The position numbers were made by a program, and so were the translations under genes. Shown piece by piece: positions 1 to 9,180 of a stretch of DNA of 64,000 nucleotides. Every line of letters starts with the position of its first letter. The first letter of the stretch is position 1. The stretch lies in contig NZ_CP163439.1 in assembly GCF_041052385.1 (NCBI RefSeq), forward strand, positions 9,785,001 to 9,849,000, written 5' to 3'. Source of the DNA: Streptomyces sp. R28. GTDB taxonomy: Bacteria > Actinomycetota > Actinomycetes > Streptomycetales > Streptomycetaceae. Below the pieces are notes generated by a model. It saw nothing but the letters and a program-made list of their open reading frames with translations, made no database searches and was not told the DNA's origin.

Positions 1-190
1 CCGCTTCGAGTCGTTCGGGTGTCACGGGGAGCTGCGGGCCGCGCAGCTCGTGGACGAGCCATTCCACTTCGACCCCGAGGGTGCGGGGTGGGCCGGTCTT
101 GAAGCAGATGCCCTTGACCAGGGCCTCCACCTCGGCTTCGGTGACCGCGGTGCGAGGCCGCGCCGTACAGTCACTCACCGAATCTGACAT
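1..190 (-). CDS. egtA: EgtA-type glutamate-cysteine ligase, N-terminal part only
   Basis: The window opens inside this gene, so only about the first 63 codons are present, read leftwards from an ATG at 190 with a strong AGGAGG ribosome site at 199-204. The visible N-terminus contains VEALVKGICFKTGP followed by GVEVEWLV, which I recognise as the opening of actinobacterial EgtA proteins. By family knowledge EgtA joins glutamate and cysteine with ATP to make gamma-glutamylcysteine, the thiol donor for ergothioneine assembly by EgtB. The catalytic core lies outside the window, so activity cannot be judged. No other egt gene is visible on this side. Confidence 0.8.
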   Translation of the reverse strand, partial: MSDSVSDCTARPRTAVTEAEVEALVKGICFKTGPPRTLGVEVEWLVHELRGPQLPVTPERLEA

Positions 191-487
191 GTCGGGATCC
201 TCCTGAGAGTCCACGATGCCGCCCGGCCCGGATCTTGTGGGCGGGCCGGCACACTCGTCCCACCCAAGACCCTCGCGTCGCTTCGCACAAGGGTGCGTAC
301 CGGCACGTTCCGGGTCGGTAATCTCCGCTCTCCGGGCGTTCGCAGGGACTTTCCCGGCAGTTTTCGGTCGGCTGTGGGGCCAGGGAAACTCTGTTGCACC
401 GCACGACCAGCATCGCTCAGGATGCCTGCGTCAGCACGACGGGGGAGACCGCGTGCGGCCCACGCGGTCGCACGCCGTCGACGCGGT

Positions 488-530
488 CGCACGCTCATGG
501 CGCGCACGGGGGTGGCGCCATGAGCGTGCG
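488..530. terminator. Perfect 16-bp inverted repeat, likely terminator
   Basis: Arms 488-503 (CGCACGCTCATGGCGC) and 515-530 are exact reverse complements around an 11-base loop. The repeat lies downstream of the PemK gene, which reads leftwards and stops at 582, and upstream of egtA. No U-tract follows, as is common for Streptomyces terminators. The rest of 205-581 shows no convincing gene and presumably holds the egtA promoter. Confidence 0.5.
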
Positions 531-581
531 TGTGCGGCATCGCGCCATGGACGGAGAATCGCCGAAAGGAGGCGGTGTCGG

Positions 582-1028
582 TCAGCTCCAGCCGTACCGC
601 TCGTGCAGCCGGTGGCGCACCAGGTTGAACCGCCCGCGGTCCAACGCGCACGCCTCCCGGCGCATGCCCTCCTCGTGCAGACGGAGGATGCGGTCCACGT
701 CCACCCAGGAGTCGCGCCCTGACCGGTCCCAGGGCCCGCTGCCGATGGGCACCCACTCGCGGTCCCCGTCGTGGCGCTTGCTCGACAGCTGCACGGCGAG
801 GAAGGTGCCGGCCGCCTCCCGGGCCACCACGAGCACCGGGCGGTCCTTGCCCCGCCCGTCGTTCTCCTCGAAGGGCACCCAGGTCCAGACGATCTCCCCG
901 GGGTCGGGGTCGCCGTCATGGGCGGGGGAGTACTCGGTACGCACCTTGCCGACCTCGCGCGGTTCGGCTTCAGCGGTGGCGGTGGGGCCGTGCCGGCCCG
1001 GGACGTTCTCGTCGGTATACGTGCTCAC
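582..1028 (-). CDS. PemK/MazF-family toxin-like endoribonuclease
   Basis: This 148-residue protein starts at a GTG. After a charged, disordered-looking N-terminus of about 40 residues comes a PemK/MazF fold: GEIVWTWVPFEE, then KDRPVLVVAR, then a C-terminal stretch with DVDRILRLHEEGMRRE. MazF-type proteins cut RNA, usually as the toxin of a type II toxin-antitoxin pair. No antitoxin-sized gene is seen directly upstream or downstream, so this may be a solitary member of the family, as many Streptomyces homologues appear to be. The family call is good; the biological role is unknown. It ends just before the hairpin at 488-530. Confidence 0.75.
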   Translation of the reverse strand: MSTYTDENVPGRHGPTATAEAEPREVGKVRTEYSPAHDGDPDPGEIVWTWVPFEENDGRGKDRPVLVVAREAAGTFLAVQLSSKRHDGDREWVPIGSGPWDRSGRDSWVDVDRILRLHEEGMRREACALDRGRFNLVRHRLHERYGWS

Positions 1029-1071
1029 GGGGGCACCCTAGGGGCTGCCCCCGTGAGCTACGCGTGAAGGG

Positions 1072-2286
1072 TCACTTCTCGTCCATCGGCACCTTCTGGG
1101 CGAGCCCGCCCAGCGGCGAAGCCTCCTTCGGCGCCTGCCCGTTCTGGTTCATCGACGCGAGCAGCTGACGGGCCGGCCCGAATCCCGTGCCGCCCATGGT
1201 CAGCGCCTTGCCGAACACATCCGCCATGCCGTCGGCGCCGTTGAGCAGCACCATGTTGTCGACGTTGCCGAAGGCGGACGCCCCGGCCCTGACGATCTCC
1301 GGCCAGTTCTCGGCGAGTTGCTGGGCGACCACGGCCTCCTGGTTCTCGGCGAGGGCGGCGGCACGGGCCTTGATGGCCTCCGCCTCCGCGAGGCCCTGCG
1401 CCTTGGTCGCCTCGGCCTGCGCCAGCCCCCTGGCCTGGGCCGCGGCCGCTTCGGCCTCACCGGTGGCCCGGGTCGCGGCCGCCGTGGCCGCACCGCGCGT
1501 CCTGGTCGCCTCGGCCTCGGCACCCGCGGCCGTCTTGACCCGGGTCGCCTCGGCCGCGGCAACCAGTTCCGTCTCCTTCGCCTTGGCCTGCGCCGCCGAG
1601 ATCCGCGCGTCGCGCTCGGCCTCGGCCAGCGTGCGCTCCTCGTACGCCTGCGCGTCCGCGGGCTTGCGGACATCGGCCTGGAGCTGCTGCTCGCGCCGGT
1701 GCGCCTCCAGCTCGGCGACCCGCGTCTCCTGGACGACGACCTCCTGCCGTGCGGCCGCGTCGGCGATCGGACCGGCCTGCCGGGCCTTGGCGCCCGCCTT
1801 GTCGCGCTCGGCCTGGTAGCCGGCCTGGAGGATCTCGCTGTCCCGGGTCGCCTCGGCCAGCCGCGCGAACGACTGCTGCTCCGCCTCCGTCTGCGCGATG
1901 CGCGCGTCCCGCTGAACGGCCGCCGCGTGCGGCATGGCGAGGTTCTGTATGTACCCGGTCGGGTCCTCGATCTCGTGGTCCTCGACCGTCAACCCGCCCA
2001 CGATGGACCGCAGATGGCCGGCGAAGACGTTGTGCACCCGCTCCGACATCAGCTTCTGCTGGTCCAGGAAACGGCGGGCCGCGTTCGCGATCGACGCGAA
2101 GTCGTCGCCCACCTTGAAGATGACCACGCCCCGCACCTTCAGCGGAATGCCCTGGTGGGTCACGCAGTCCACCTGCAGCTCGGTCTCGTTCAGGTCGAGC
2201 GACAGCTTGCGCACCGCCTGCACACCGGGCAGCACCAGCGTGCCGCGGCCGGCATACGCCCCCTTTGCATGGTGCCCTTTCGGCAC
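1072..2286 (-). pseudogene. Flotillin-like SPFH protein, 5'-truncated with an internal gap
   Basis: The open frame of 404 codons from a GTG at 2286 is clearly an SPFH/flotillin protein. It has GRGTLVLPGVQ near its start, the band-7 stretch VDCVTHQGIPLKVRGVVIFK, a long Ala/Glu-rich coiled coil (about residues 140-320) and the C-terminal NWPEIVRAGASAFGNVD motif. Two parts normal for this family are absent. The N-terminal membrane anchor (roughly 60 residues) is missing, and about 30 residues are lost where GGLTVED runs directly into HEIEDPTGY. The 100 bases upstream do not encode the anchor in any frame. Intact relatives scaffold membrane microdomains together with an NfeD partner, and the partner gene just upstream is also broken. 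It is most likely a decaying gene. Confidence 0.75.
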
Positions 2287-2388
2287 CGAACGAAGGGAGT
2301 GTGCGCCTGAGCGAGGCCCGGGTGCAGGCGCTGACGGATCCTTGTCGAAACCTGGACGCAGACGGCCCTCACCTGGGCTTGCGCGGGC

Positions 2389-2605
2389 TCAACTGCCGTA
2401 TGCGGCCTGGACGTAGACGCTTCTCGGCGGCAGGTACTCCACCACCATCACACCGTGCCCCGCTCGATGCGGTCCGTGCCGGCCGCGGGATAGGCGAGGA
2501 AGTGCTCGGCGCCGCCGCGCACCCGGATGATCACCTCGCCGACGAGTCCCGGCCCGATCGTCCCGTGACCCGCCCCATGAGCCCGACCATCGACACGTCG
2601 TCCAT
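2389..2605 (-). pseudogene. NfeD-like (OB-fold) protein with two frameshifts
   Basis: From an ATG at 2605 the frame reads MDDVSMVGLMGRVTG and then hits a stop. The next frame continues IGPGLVGEVIIRVRGG up to AGTDRIERGTV, and a third frame finishes with MVVEYLPPRSVYVQAAYGS and a stop at 2389. Each jump is repaired by restoring one G (at the GGGAC and GGTGTG positions). The 217-base span then becomes 219 bases, a 72-residue protein typical of the small NfeD-like partners encoded beside flotillins in Streptomyces. Either two single-base deletions have killed the gene or these are base-calling errors. Confidence 0.65.
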
Positions 2606-2651
2606 GGCCAAAGGGTAGGGCCTGCGCCGAAGGGTTGGGGCCGGCGTCGCC

Positions 2652-4076
2652 TCAGCCGACCGCGACGGGTTCCTCCTCGCCCTGCTGCGGCGGCCACAGC
2701 TCGTGCCAGCGCAGCTCCGCCTCCAACTGCGCGGCCAGCGAGATCAGCAGGGGCTCACTGTTCGCCGGCCCCAGCAACTGGGCGCCGACGGGCAGCCCGT
2801 CCACGAATCCGGCCGGGACGTTGACGCCGGGCCAGCCCAGCACGTTCCATGGCCAGGCGTAGGGGCACGCGGCGATCATCGCGCGGTCGGTGGCGAAGCC
2901 GCCGAGCCCGAGCATCGCGCCGACCCGGAGTGGGGGAGCGGCCGTCGTGGGGGCCAGGATCACGTCGTACGACTCGTAGAACGCGCCGATACGACGGTGC
3001 AGAACCGCCTCCGCGCGCCGGGCCGCGCGCAGCGGCACCCCGCCGAGGAGCCGGCCCAGCCGCGCGGCGCCCCGGGTGCGCGGGTCGAGGAGTGCGGGGG
3101 AGGGCGTCACGCTCACCCACTCGGCGATGCCGACCGTCGCGCGGGGGACGAAGGCCAGTCCGATCTGGCCGTACGGCGGATCCGCCTCCTCGACGGTATG
3201 CCCCAACGCGCCCAGTTTCTCCGCGAGTTGGACGACCCGGGCCCGCACCTGCGGCTGCAGGCGGGCGGGCACGGCGGTGAACGGCGGCTTGAGGGAGAGC
3301 GCGATGCGCAGCCGGCCGGGGTCGCGGCCCACGGCCTCGCAGGCGTCGATCGCGGGCGGCCGGTGCGGGTCGAGATCGTGGTTGCCGGCGGCCGCGTCCA
3401 GCAGGAGGGCCGCGTCGGCCACCGTACGGGCGAGGGTGCCGTTGACGGTGATGCCCTGGAACGACTCGCCGCGCGGCCAGGTCGAGATGCGGCCGCGCTG
3501 CGGCTTGATGCCGATCAGATGGGTCCAGGACGCGGGGATCCGCACCGAGCCGGCGCCGTCCGAGCCGAGCGCGGCGGGCACCAGACCTGCGGCGACGGCG
3601 GCCGCGGAGCCGCCGGACGAGCCTCCCGGCGTGTAGTCCGGGTGCCACGGATTGCGGGTCGCGCCGAAGGCGGGCCCCTCGGTGAACGGCCACTGCCCCA
3701 GCTCGCAGGTGTTGGTCTTGCCGACGATCACGGCACCGGCCGCGCGCAGCCGCCGTACCGCCTCGCCGTCCTCGGTGGCCGGCGGGAACTCCCCACCGCA
3801 GCCGAACGCGGTCGGCTCGCCCGCCACGTCCATGTCGTCCTTCACCGCGACCGGGACGCCCAACAGCGGCTTGCGCACCCCGGCGGCGAGCTCCGCGTCG
3901 GCGGCCTTCGCCTCGGCGAGGGCGGCCTCGGAACGGACCACCCGGAAGGCGTTGAGGGTCTCTTGGGTCGCCTCGATCCGCGCCAACGCCCCCGCGACCA
4001 GCTCCCGCGACGTCACCTCCCCGTCGGCCAGCGCTCGGGCGGACTCGGCGAGACCTGCGGCACGGTCGGGTGTCAT
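2652..4076 (-). CDS. Amidase signature family hydrolase
   Basis: The protein has 474 residues from an ATG at 4076, chosen because GGAGGTG sits just upstream. The frame stays open further upstream but without a good ribosome site. It shows the amidase-signature Ser-cisSer-Lys triad: the lysine in VPVAVKDDMDV (about residue 73) and the serines in the Gly/Ser-rich TPGGSSGGSAAAVAAGL (about residue 145), followed by GSDGAGSVRIPAS. Members hydrolyse amides (GatA, AtzF, indoleacetamide or nicotinamide-type substrates), and the substrate here cannot be read from sequence. No GatB or GatC lies nearby, so it is not the tRNA amidotransferase subunit. A dyad at 4104-4115 suggests control by a repressor not encoded in the window. 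Confidence 0.8.
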   Translation of the reverse strand: MTPDRAAGLAESARALADGEVTSRELVAGALARIEATQETLNAFRVVRSEAALAEAKAADAELAAGVRKPLLGVPVAVKDDMDVAGEPTAFGCGGEFPPATEDGEAVRRLRAAGAVIVGKTNTCELGQWPFTEGPAFGATRNPWHPDYTPGGSSGGSAAAVAAGLVPAALGSDGAGSVRIPASWTHLIGIKPQRGRISTWPRGESFQGITVNGTLARTVADAALLLDAAAGNHDLDPHRPPAIDACEAVGRDPGRLRIALSLKPPFTAVPARLQPQVRARVVQLAEKLGALGHTVEEADPPYGQIGLAFVPRATVGIAEWVSVTPSPALLDPRTRGAARLGRLLGGVPLRAARRAEAVLHRRIGAFYESYDVILAPTTAAPPLRVGAMLGLGGFATDRAMIAACPYAWPWNVLGWPGVNVPAGFVDGLPVGAQLLGPANSEPLLISLAAQLEAELRWHELWPPQQGEEEPVAVG

Positions 4077-4103
4077 GCGGGGCACCTCCGGGACGACATT
4101 GTC

Positions 4104-4115
4104 TACCGAACGGTA
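4104..4115. promoter_or_regulatory. TetR-type operator candidate upstream of the amidase
   Basis: TACCGAACGGTA consists of exact 5-bp arms (TACCG/CGGTA) around AA. It lies about 28 bases upstream of the amidase start, in the position of a promoter or 5' leader. Short dyads of this shape are typical TetR-family sites. The regulator is not identifiable here. Confidence 0.35.
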
Positions 4116-4298
4116 ACCTCCAGGGGGCGGTGGCGGAACGGTTTCGCCCGGTGCGGCTCCCAGGTTCACCACAGGTTTCTCCCTGGTCCCGCTTCCTCAT
4201 GTGCAAACCATTGACGCGCCCGGACCTCACGCCTACCTTCTGATCGAATTTCCGAACTGCGTTCGTGATATCGAACCGCGTTGAGGGAGAGCCACCCC

Positions 4299-5687
4299 GT
4301 GACCAGACGTCCCCACACCCCGTCCCGCCGCAGCCTGCTGCGCGCGATGGCCGCCCTGCCCGCCTCCGCGCTGATCCTGGGCGAGGCCCCCGGCCTGCTC
4401 GGCACGGCACTGGCGGCCGCACCGCCCAGCGGCTCGGCCACCCGCTACACCATCGTGCCGTTCCTGAACAGCAACGACGGGACCGTGAACGTCTATCAGT
4501 CGGACGACGCCACCGACTTCCGTCTGGCCAAGGCCTCCGCCTACACGCCGCCGAGCAACCGCATCCGGGACGCGAGCGTCTTCAAGCACACCAACGGCTA
4601 CTACTACATCACCTACACGACCCACACCTGGCAGGACACCAGCACCACCATCGGCTTCGCCCGCAGCACCGACCGGGTCAACTGGACGTTCCTGTACGAC
4701 TACACGGTCCCGATCGCGGGCCTCTCCCGGGCCTGGGCGCCGGAGTGGTTCGTCGACAGCGACGGCAGTGTGAACGTCATCGTGTCCTGCTCGACCACCA
4801 ACGACGAGTGGATCTTCACGCCGTATCTGCTGAAGGCCACGAACTCCGCGCTGACGACGTGGAGTTCACCGGTGGCGCTGTCCGGCATCGGCGCGAACCA
4901 CATCGACACCTTCATCGTGAAGATCGGTTCCACCTACCACGCCTTCACGAAGAACGAGACGACGAAGTACATCGAGTACGCCACGGCGTCGAACCTCACC
5001 GGCCCCTACACGATCTCCCGCACCGGCAACTGGGCGGGCTGGGGCAGCTACCGCGAGGGCCCCGCGCTGGTGCAGCTCGACAACGGCGGCTGGCGGCTCT
5101 TCTTCGACGGCTACGGTGACAACACCTACTACTACAGCGACAGTTACGACACCTTCGCCACCTGGTCCGCCCCGGCCGCCCTGCCCGCCGTCTCGGGGAC
5201 GGCCCGCCACTTCACGGTCATCAAGGAGACCGTCTCGGGCGGCCCGACCCTGGCGAAGAACGTCACCCGCTCCTTCCAGTCGGGCAACTACTCCACCCGG
5301 TACTGGCAGGTGCAGTCCTCCTTGCTCAACCTCCCCGTGGTCAGCGGCTCGAGCACCACCGCCGAGAAGCAGGCCTCGACGTTCACGGTCGTGCCCGGCC
5401 TCGCCGACGCGAACGGCTACTCGTTCCGCGCCTCGTCCGGCAAGTATCTGCGCCACTGGGACTTCCGGGCCCGCTTCGACGCCAACGACGGGACGTCGAC
5501 GTTCGCCAAGGACGCCACGTTCATCGCCCGCACGGGCGCGTCGAGCGGTTCGATCCGCTTCGAGTCGTACAACTACCCCGGTTACTACCTGCGGCACTAC
5601 AGCTACCAGCTGCGCGTCGAGCGGTCGGACGGAACGGACCTGTTCCGGCAGGACAGTTCGTTCGTGCCGGTGACTTCTTGGGCGTGA
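4299..5687 (+). CDS. Secreted GH43-like arabinan-degrading enzyme with AbfB domain
   Basis: It starts at GTG 4299, with GAGGGAGA about 10 bases upstream, giving 462 residues. The N-terminus is a twin-arginine signal (RRSLLRAMAALPASALILG, then an AxA-type site near ALAAAP), so it is exported folded. Residues of about 45-310 resemble the five-bladed propeller of glycoside hydrolase family 43, with repeated Asp/Trp-rich blades such as RAWAPEWFVDSDG. The last 140 residues are an AbfB/CBM42 beta-trefoil, recognised by repeats of the type FRASSGKYLRHWDFRARFD and ESYNYPGYYLRHYSYQLRV, which binds arabinofuranose side chains. It probably acts outside the cell on plant arabinan or arabinoxylan. It stands alone and is followed by a hairpin at 5769-5803. 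Confidence 0.82.
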   Translation: MTRRPHTPSRRSLLRAMAALPASALILGEAPGLLGTALAAAPPSGSATRYTIVPFLNSNDGTVNVYQSDDATDFRLAKASAYTPPSNRIRDASVFKHTNGYYYITYTTHTWQDTSTTIGFARSTDRVNWTFLYDYTVPIAGLSRAWAPEWFVDSDGSVNVIVSCSTTNDEWIFTPYLLKATNSALTTWSSPVALSGIGANHIDTFIVKIGSTYHAFTKNETTKYIEYATASNLTGPYTISRTGNWAGWGSYREGPALVQLDNGGWRLFFDGYGDNTYYYSDSYDTFATWSAPAALPAVSGTARHFTVIKETVSGGPTLAKNVTRSFQSGNYSTRYWQVQSSLLNLPVVSGSSTTAEKQASTFTVVPGLADANGYSFRASSGKYLRHWDFRARFDANDGTSTFAKDATFIARTGASSGSIRFESYNYPGYYLRHYSYQLRVERSDGTDLFRQDSSFVPVTSWA

Positions 5688-5768
5688 CCTGCACCCCTGC
5701 TGACCTGGGCAATCGCGGTAGCGGATGCGGAGTAGTTCCCTCCACTTCCCGGGATTGCCCAGGAGTTC

Positions 5769-5803
5769 CCGGCCGAGTGTGCACTAGTTGTGCACTCGGC
5801 CGG
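5769..5803. terminator. Hairpin downstream of the GH43 gene
   Basis: Arms CCGGCCGAGTG (5769-5779) and CACTCGGCCGG (5793-5803) pair perfectly around a 13-base loop that can itself fold. The hairpin lies about 80 bases after the stop of the secreted hydrolase and is the likely transcription terminator. From here to 6075 nothing else is recognisable. Confidence 0.55.
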
Positions 5804-6075
5804 GGAGCGCGGCCCACTTCTCGTGGGTGGATCAACGGGACTCCGCGATGCAGGGCGGAGTAGACGGGCGCGGTGTGTCGATCGCTGCGCTTGCCGCGCA
5901 AGATGGAGTCTGCTGCCGTCGAGGGCGAGGAAGTGCCTCGCGGCGAGCACACGCGACTCAGGATGTGCTGGGTGTGTATGCCGGTGGAGGCGGGGAGTCG
6001 GTGGTCGTCCCGAGCATTGTCCTGCGCCGCGGCAGGGTGCTGAGGTGACGGCTGCATGCGGGGCGACAGAAACGA

Positions 6076-6264
6076 ATGGAACGCGAAGCCCTGGCCCAGT
6101 TGTTCTGGAACTGGATCGGGCGATCTCAGGAAGAGATCGTACAGGCCCGTCAGGACTGGATGGAAGGCTCCCGGTTCGGTGAGGTGAAGGGGTACGACGG
6201 GGCTCCACTGCCCGCACCGGAACTGCCGCCAGTGCCGTTGAAACCGCGGGGAAGGGTGCGCTGA
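6076..6264 (+). pseudogene. Pirin-family C-terminal fragment
   Basis: The 62-codon open frame contains FWNWIGRSQEEIVQARQDW, then FGEVKGYDG and LPAPELPPVPLKPRGR. This is the characteristic last 55 residues of Streptomyces pirin proteins (cupin-fold iron proteins, usually about 320 residues). The two-thirds of the protein that should lie upstream is missing in all frames, and the ATG at 6076 is simply an internal codon. It is read as a deletion remnant. Confidence 0.6.
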
Positions 6265-7314
6265 ACTGCGGAAATGCGTCAGCGTTGGTGGCCGCAGGGC
6301 GGAAGGTGGTCGGGCAATTCTCACTGTCTTCCACCTGCTTGCCGGAAGGCGTCCAAGCGGCCGGCTGGCTCAGGCCGGTGCGGTTGGCGATTCCACGGTG
6401 TGGCTGTCTGTGGGCGGCTGTGGCAGGACTCTTGCTGACCTAATGCTGACTTTGCTGACGCCTCGTCAGGCTCGGGTGAGCGGCTCTTTTCCCAGCTTCC
6501 GGGCTTGCGGAGGCGTTTGCAGGTTCGGTGGTGTCCGGACCGATGCTGACCTGGCTGGCGGTCGAGTCAGGCGTTAGGGAGGGGCGGCGTCGCTCACACT
6601 GCGGTCTTGTTGCGATTCCACAAGATTCCGATGTCACAGCTGTCTGTCGGCAGCGCCGCTTCCGTCCGATCCGAAAGGTGCTGCGCCGGAGAGTGACTAG
6701 CAGGTTCTTCGTCTGCTGGTGGTACAGGCGGTACAGCCTTCTGACCAGCAAGGATGTCGGTCCGACGGGTTCAATGTGGGGAGTTGGCCCGCGTATGGTC
6801 CGGATCTTGGTGGTAGTGGGGCGTGTTGTACCGCGATGGTTTGGTTGGTAGCAGGGGACAGGCGGCGAGCGAGATGACGCGTGATACCTCGGCGCGCATG
6901 GCCGTCTTGGACGGGCCGAAGGGGTGTTGGGGGCCGCTGACCGGGCGAAGCCTGGGGATGATCACTGGGCGGGTGGCTGCGATGCGGTGGTCCTGGAAGA
7001 AGGCGATCGTCGCGATGGCCTGCTGGAGGGTTTTCTTGCCGGGCGATGCTCAGGCGTCGGTGATTGGTTGTCAGGTGGGGGGTGGGTGCCGGGATCTCTG
7101 TAGCGCTTTGTGGCCTCCCGCGGTCGGGACGCGGTCTGGAAGGTCGGCGGCGGTGGCCCACTGCTGATCGTGGACCGGACCGGGGTGTGAGTAGTTGGCG
7201 TACAGGAAATCCCGGTGAGAACGATCATGGTCGGCTAGCACGCCTATGGGAGGCTCTGCCTGAGTTCTCGGAAAGGTCGCTGGACGGACGTCGACGCTGG
7301 CTACGTTCCGCTTC
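6265..7314. other. Non-coding / degraded stretch
   Basis: About 1 kb without a credible gene. Open frames on both strands are short, lack ribosome sites and do not resemble known families. Codon-position bias is weak compared with neighbours, and the sequence includes short reiterated TGCTGAC words near 6435-6460. A 16-base word at 6796-6811 recurs at 21485-21500. The stretch is bounded by a pirin remnant and a transposase remnant, so it is probably relic DNA. Confidence 0.5.
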
Positions 7315-7920
7315 GTGCCGGTGGAATTTCTGACTGATGAGCAGGCCGAGGCGTACGGGGCGTTCACCGATGTGCCCACGCGACCGGAGCTGGAGCGCTT
7401 CTTCTTCCTCGACGAGGACGACCGCGACTTGATCGCGTTGCGGCGTACGGACACGCACCGTCTTGGCGTGGCCGTGCAGGTCTGCACGGTTCGTTACGTC
7501 GGCCGGTTCCTTGGTGAGGACCCGCTTGCGGTGCCGTGGGAGGCCGTGGAGTACCTGGCCGGGCAGCTCGGCATCGAGGACGCCTCGTGTGTGAAGCGGT
7601 ACCCGGAGCGCCGGTCGACGGTGTACGAGCACGCGGCAGAGATCCAGGAGCGGTTCGCGTACCGGGACTTCACTGACAGGCGGTGGGGCCGGGAGTTCCG
7701 CGGCTTCCTGTACGGGCGGGCGTGGACGCACGCGGAGGGGCCCGTGGCCCTCTTCAACCATGCGGTGACGTGGCTGCGGAAGAACCGGGTACTGCTGCCC
7801 GGGGTGTCGGTGCTGGCCCGGCAGGTGTCGGAGGCCCGTACGGTTGCTGAGCGGCGCCTGTACGAGGCAGTGGCCCCAGTGAGAGCACGTGGATCCACGA
7901 AAGGCCAGGTCAGAGCATAG
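7315..7920 (+). pseudogene. Tn3-family transposase, N-terminal fragment
   Basis: It opens with PVEFLTDEQAEAYGAF and DVPTRPELERFFFLDEDDR, and continues through VAVQVCTVRYVGRFLGEDP and VEYLAGQLGI. These belong to the DUF4158 N-terminal domain of Tn3-type transposases. Full-length members have about 1,000 residues with a DDE core. Here the frame ends after 201 residues, soon after ARQVSEARTVAERRLYEAV, and no DDE part follows. Start GTG 7315 fits the family. It is a dead relic that marks past transposition in the 6-9 kb segment. A weak GCACGG/CCGTGC stem follows at 7979-7999. Confidence 0.75.
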
Positions 7921-8106
7921 AGGATCGGTGGCGTCGATCCAGTCCGTGACACATTTGTGAGACGCGAAGGCAAGAGGGGCACGGTCCGCGGGGCCGTGCT
8001 CTCGCCGTCTGTATCTCGCCGCGGCCGCGGCCGGGTCACCCGTCGCCAGCGCCGGGAGTCTGGCGGAGTGGGTGCTCAGGTGGGCCCGTAGGGGCTCCAG
8101 CCGTGC

Positions 8107-8400
8107 ATGAACGGCTGGAGGGAACTGGTCGCCCGCGCGAAGGACATCGGGTAGCTTCGGGAGGACTTCACCACCCAGGACCTCGTCCTCCTGGTCGTCG
8201 CCAACGCTGGCGTCGTCACTTTCGCCGGCGACACCGCCCCAAGCGCCTGGCGCCGCCTGGTCGCGCTGCTGATCCAGTCGTTCAAAGCCCCTGCGCGGGG
8301 CCCGCTGCCCGATGCGCCCGCGGACGACGCCCTGTACAAGGCCATGCTCCGCGCCGGAGTGGCGAACATTTCCTCCCGCGAGCGCGGCAGCGCCAATTGA
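8107..8400 (+). pseudogene. TetR-family regulator, C-terminal fragment with in-frame stop
   Basis: The frame from 8107 reads about 15 residues to an in-frame TAG at 8152 and then continues LREDFTTQDLVLLVVANAG, APSAWRRLVALLIQSFKAP and a tail ending at 8400. This is the ligand-binding C-terminal pattern of a common Streptomyces TetR subgroup. The DNA-binding N-terminal half is missing and the frame is broken by the stop, so it cannot make a working repressor. It abuts, tail to tail, a second regulator remnant on the other strand. Confidence 0.55.
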
Positions 8401-8406
8401 TCGCGG

Positions 8407-8653
8407 CGGGGCGTCTCAGCGGGTCCGATCCGCGGGTCCCGTCGTGGACGTCGTGCGTGGCCCACATGGTGCGGAACTTCGGGCTGAGCGTGGACAGTTC
8501 ACCGACGAGCTCGCGCAGGTCCGGATCGGCCGGATGTCGACCGGCCTCGGCGTGCAGCAGCGCGACGGTGACGCGGGCACCGGCTTCCCAGTCGACGAGG
8601 AAGTCGGCGGCGACGGGGTCGAGGAAGTGGAAACGGGCGAAGTCGGCATGGCC
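8407..8653 (-). pseudogene. MmyB-like XRE regulator, ligand-domain fragment
   Basis: The peptide contains HADFARFHFLDPVAADFLVDW, then RVTVALLHAEAGRHPADPDL and ELVGELSTLSPKFRTMWATHDV. This is the MmyB-like effector domain found at the C-terminal end of many Streptomyces helix-turn-helix regulators. The HTH domain that should precede it is absent; the frame upstream to 8962 reads unrelated sequence. The expected HG(T/S)KR-type end is altered to DGTRGSDPLR and then leaves the family. It is judged a remnant. Confidence 0.55.
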
Positions 8654-9180
8654 GTGCCTGGCGGTGGTGTCGCTGGCGAACAGTGGCGCGTGCACAGGCG
8701 GCTGCTCGTCGAACGAGTCCGCGCTGGCTGCCCGGTTGCTCATGTCGCCGCCGAAACGGCTCTCCCGTGCCACGGCCCACAAGTGGATGGCGAACCGAGG
8801 GCGTCGCGTCGATGTCTTTACGAAACGTGGGCTGCGGCGCGTCACCGGCGGGGGAAGCATCGTGGTTATGTCCATCGCGGGGACGGAGACCGCCAAATCC
8901 TTCACCGTGAAGGCAGCCGAACAGGTGCCGGGGTCCCCGTCCCGGTATGAAGGGGCCGTCATTCTGTGCGCGCGAGGAGACCGATCGCTCGGCGTGCTGC
9001 CCTGCGCTGTTCAGAGGGGCACTGTAGTCATCATGCGGCTCTGCGTCGCCGATGGCTTCGGAAGGGCATCGCGTTGGGACATGCAGGGGCGACCCCGCTG
9101 GCCAGTCCCGAATCAGGTTGAAAGCCTGCGGTGTTGTGACGTGTAGGGGCTCTCCGGGCGGTCTTGCGCCGCCGGAGCGC
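8654..9180. other. Stretch without a recognisable gene
   Basis: Frames exist on both strands, but none has both a ribosome site and a recognisable family. A leftward frame runs through here from 8962 into the MmyB-like remnant, and its first 90 residues match nothing I know. The last 50 bases precede the stop of the reductase gene at 9181. Confidence 0.4.

Noticed and set aside
2703..4214. Long plus-strand open frames antisense to the amidase
   Set aside because: They mirror the GC-rich third codon positions of the leftward amidase, have low-complexity Arg/Gly/Ala content and no ribosome site.
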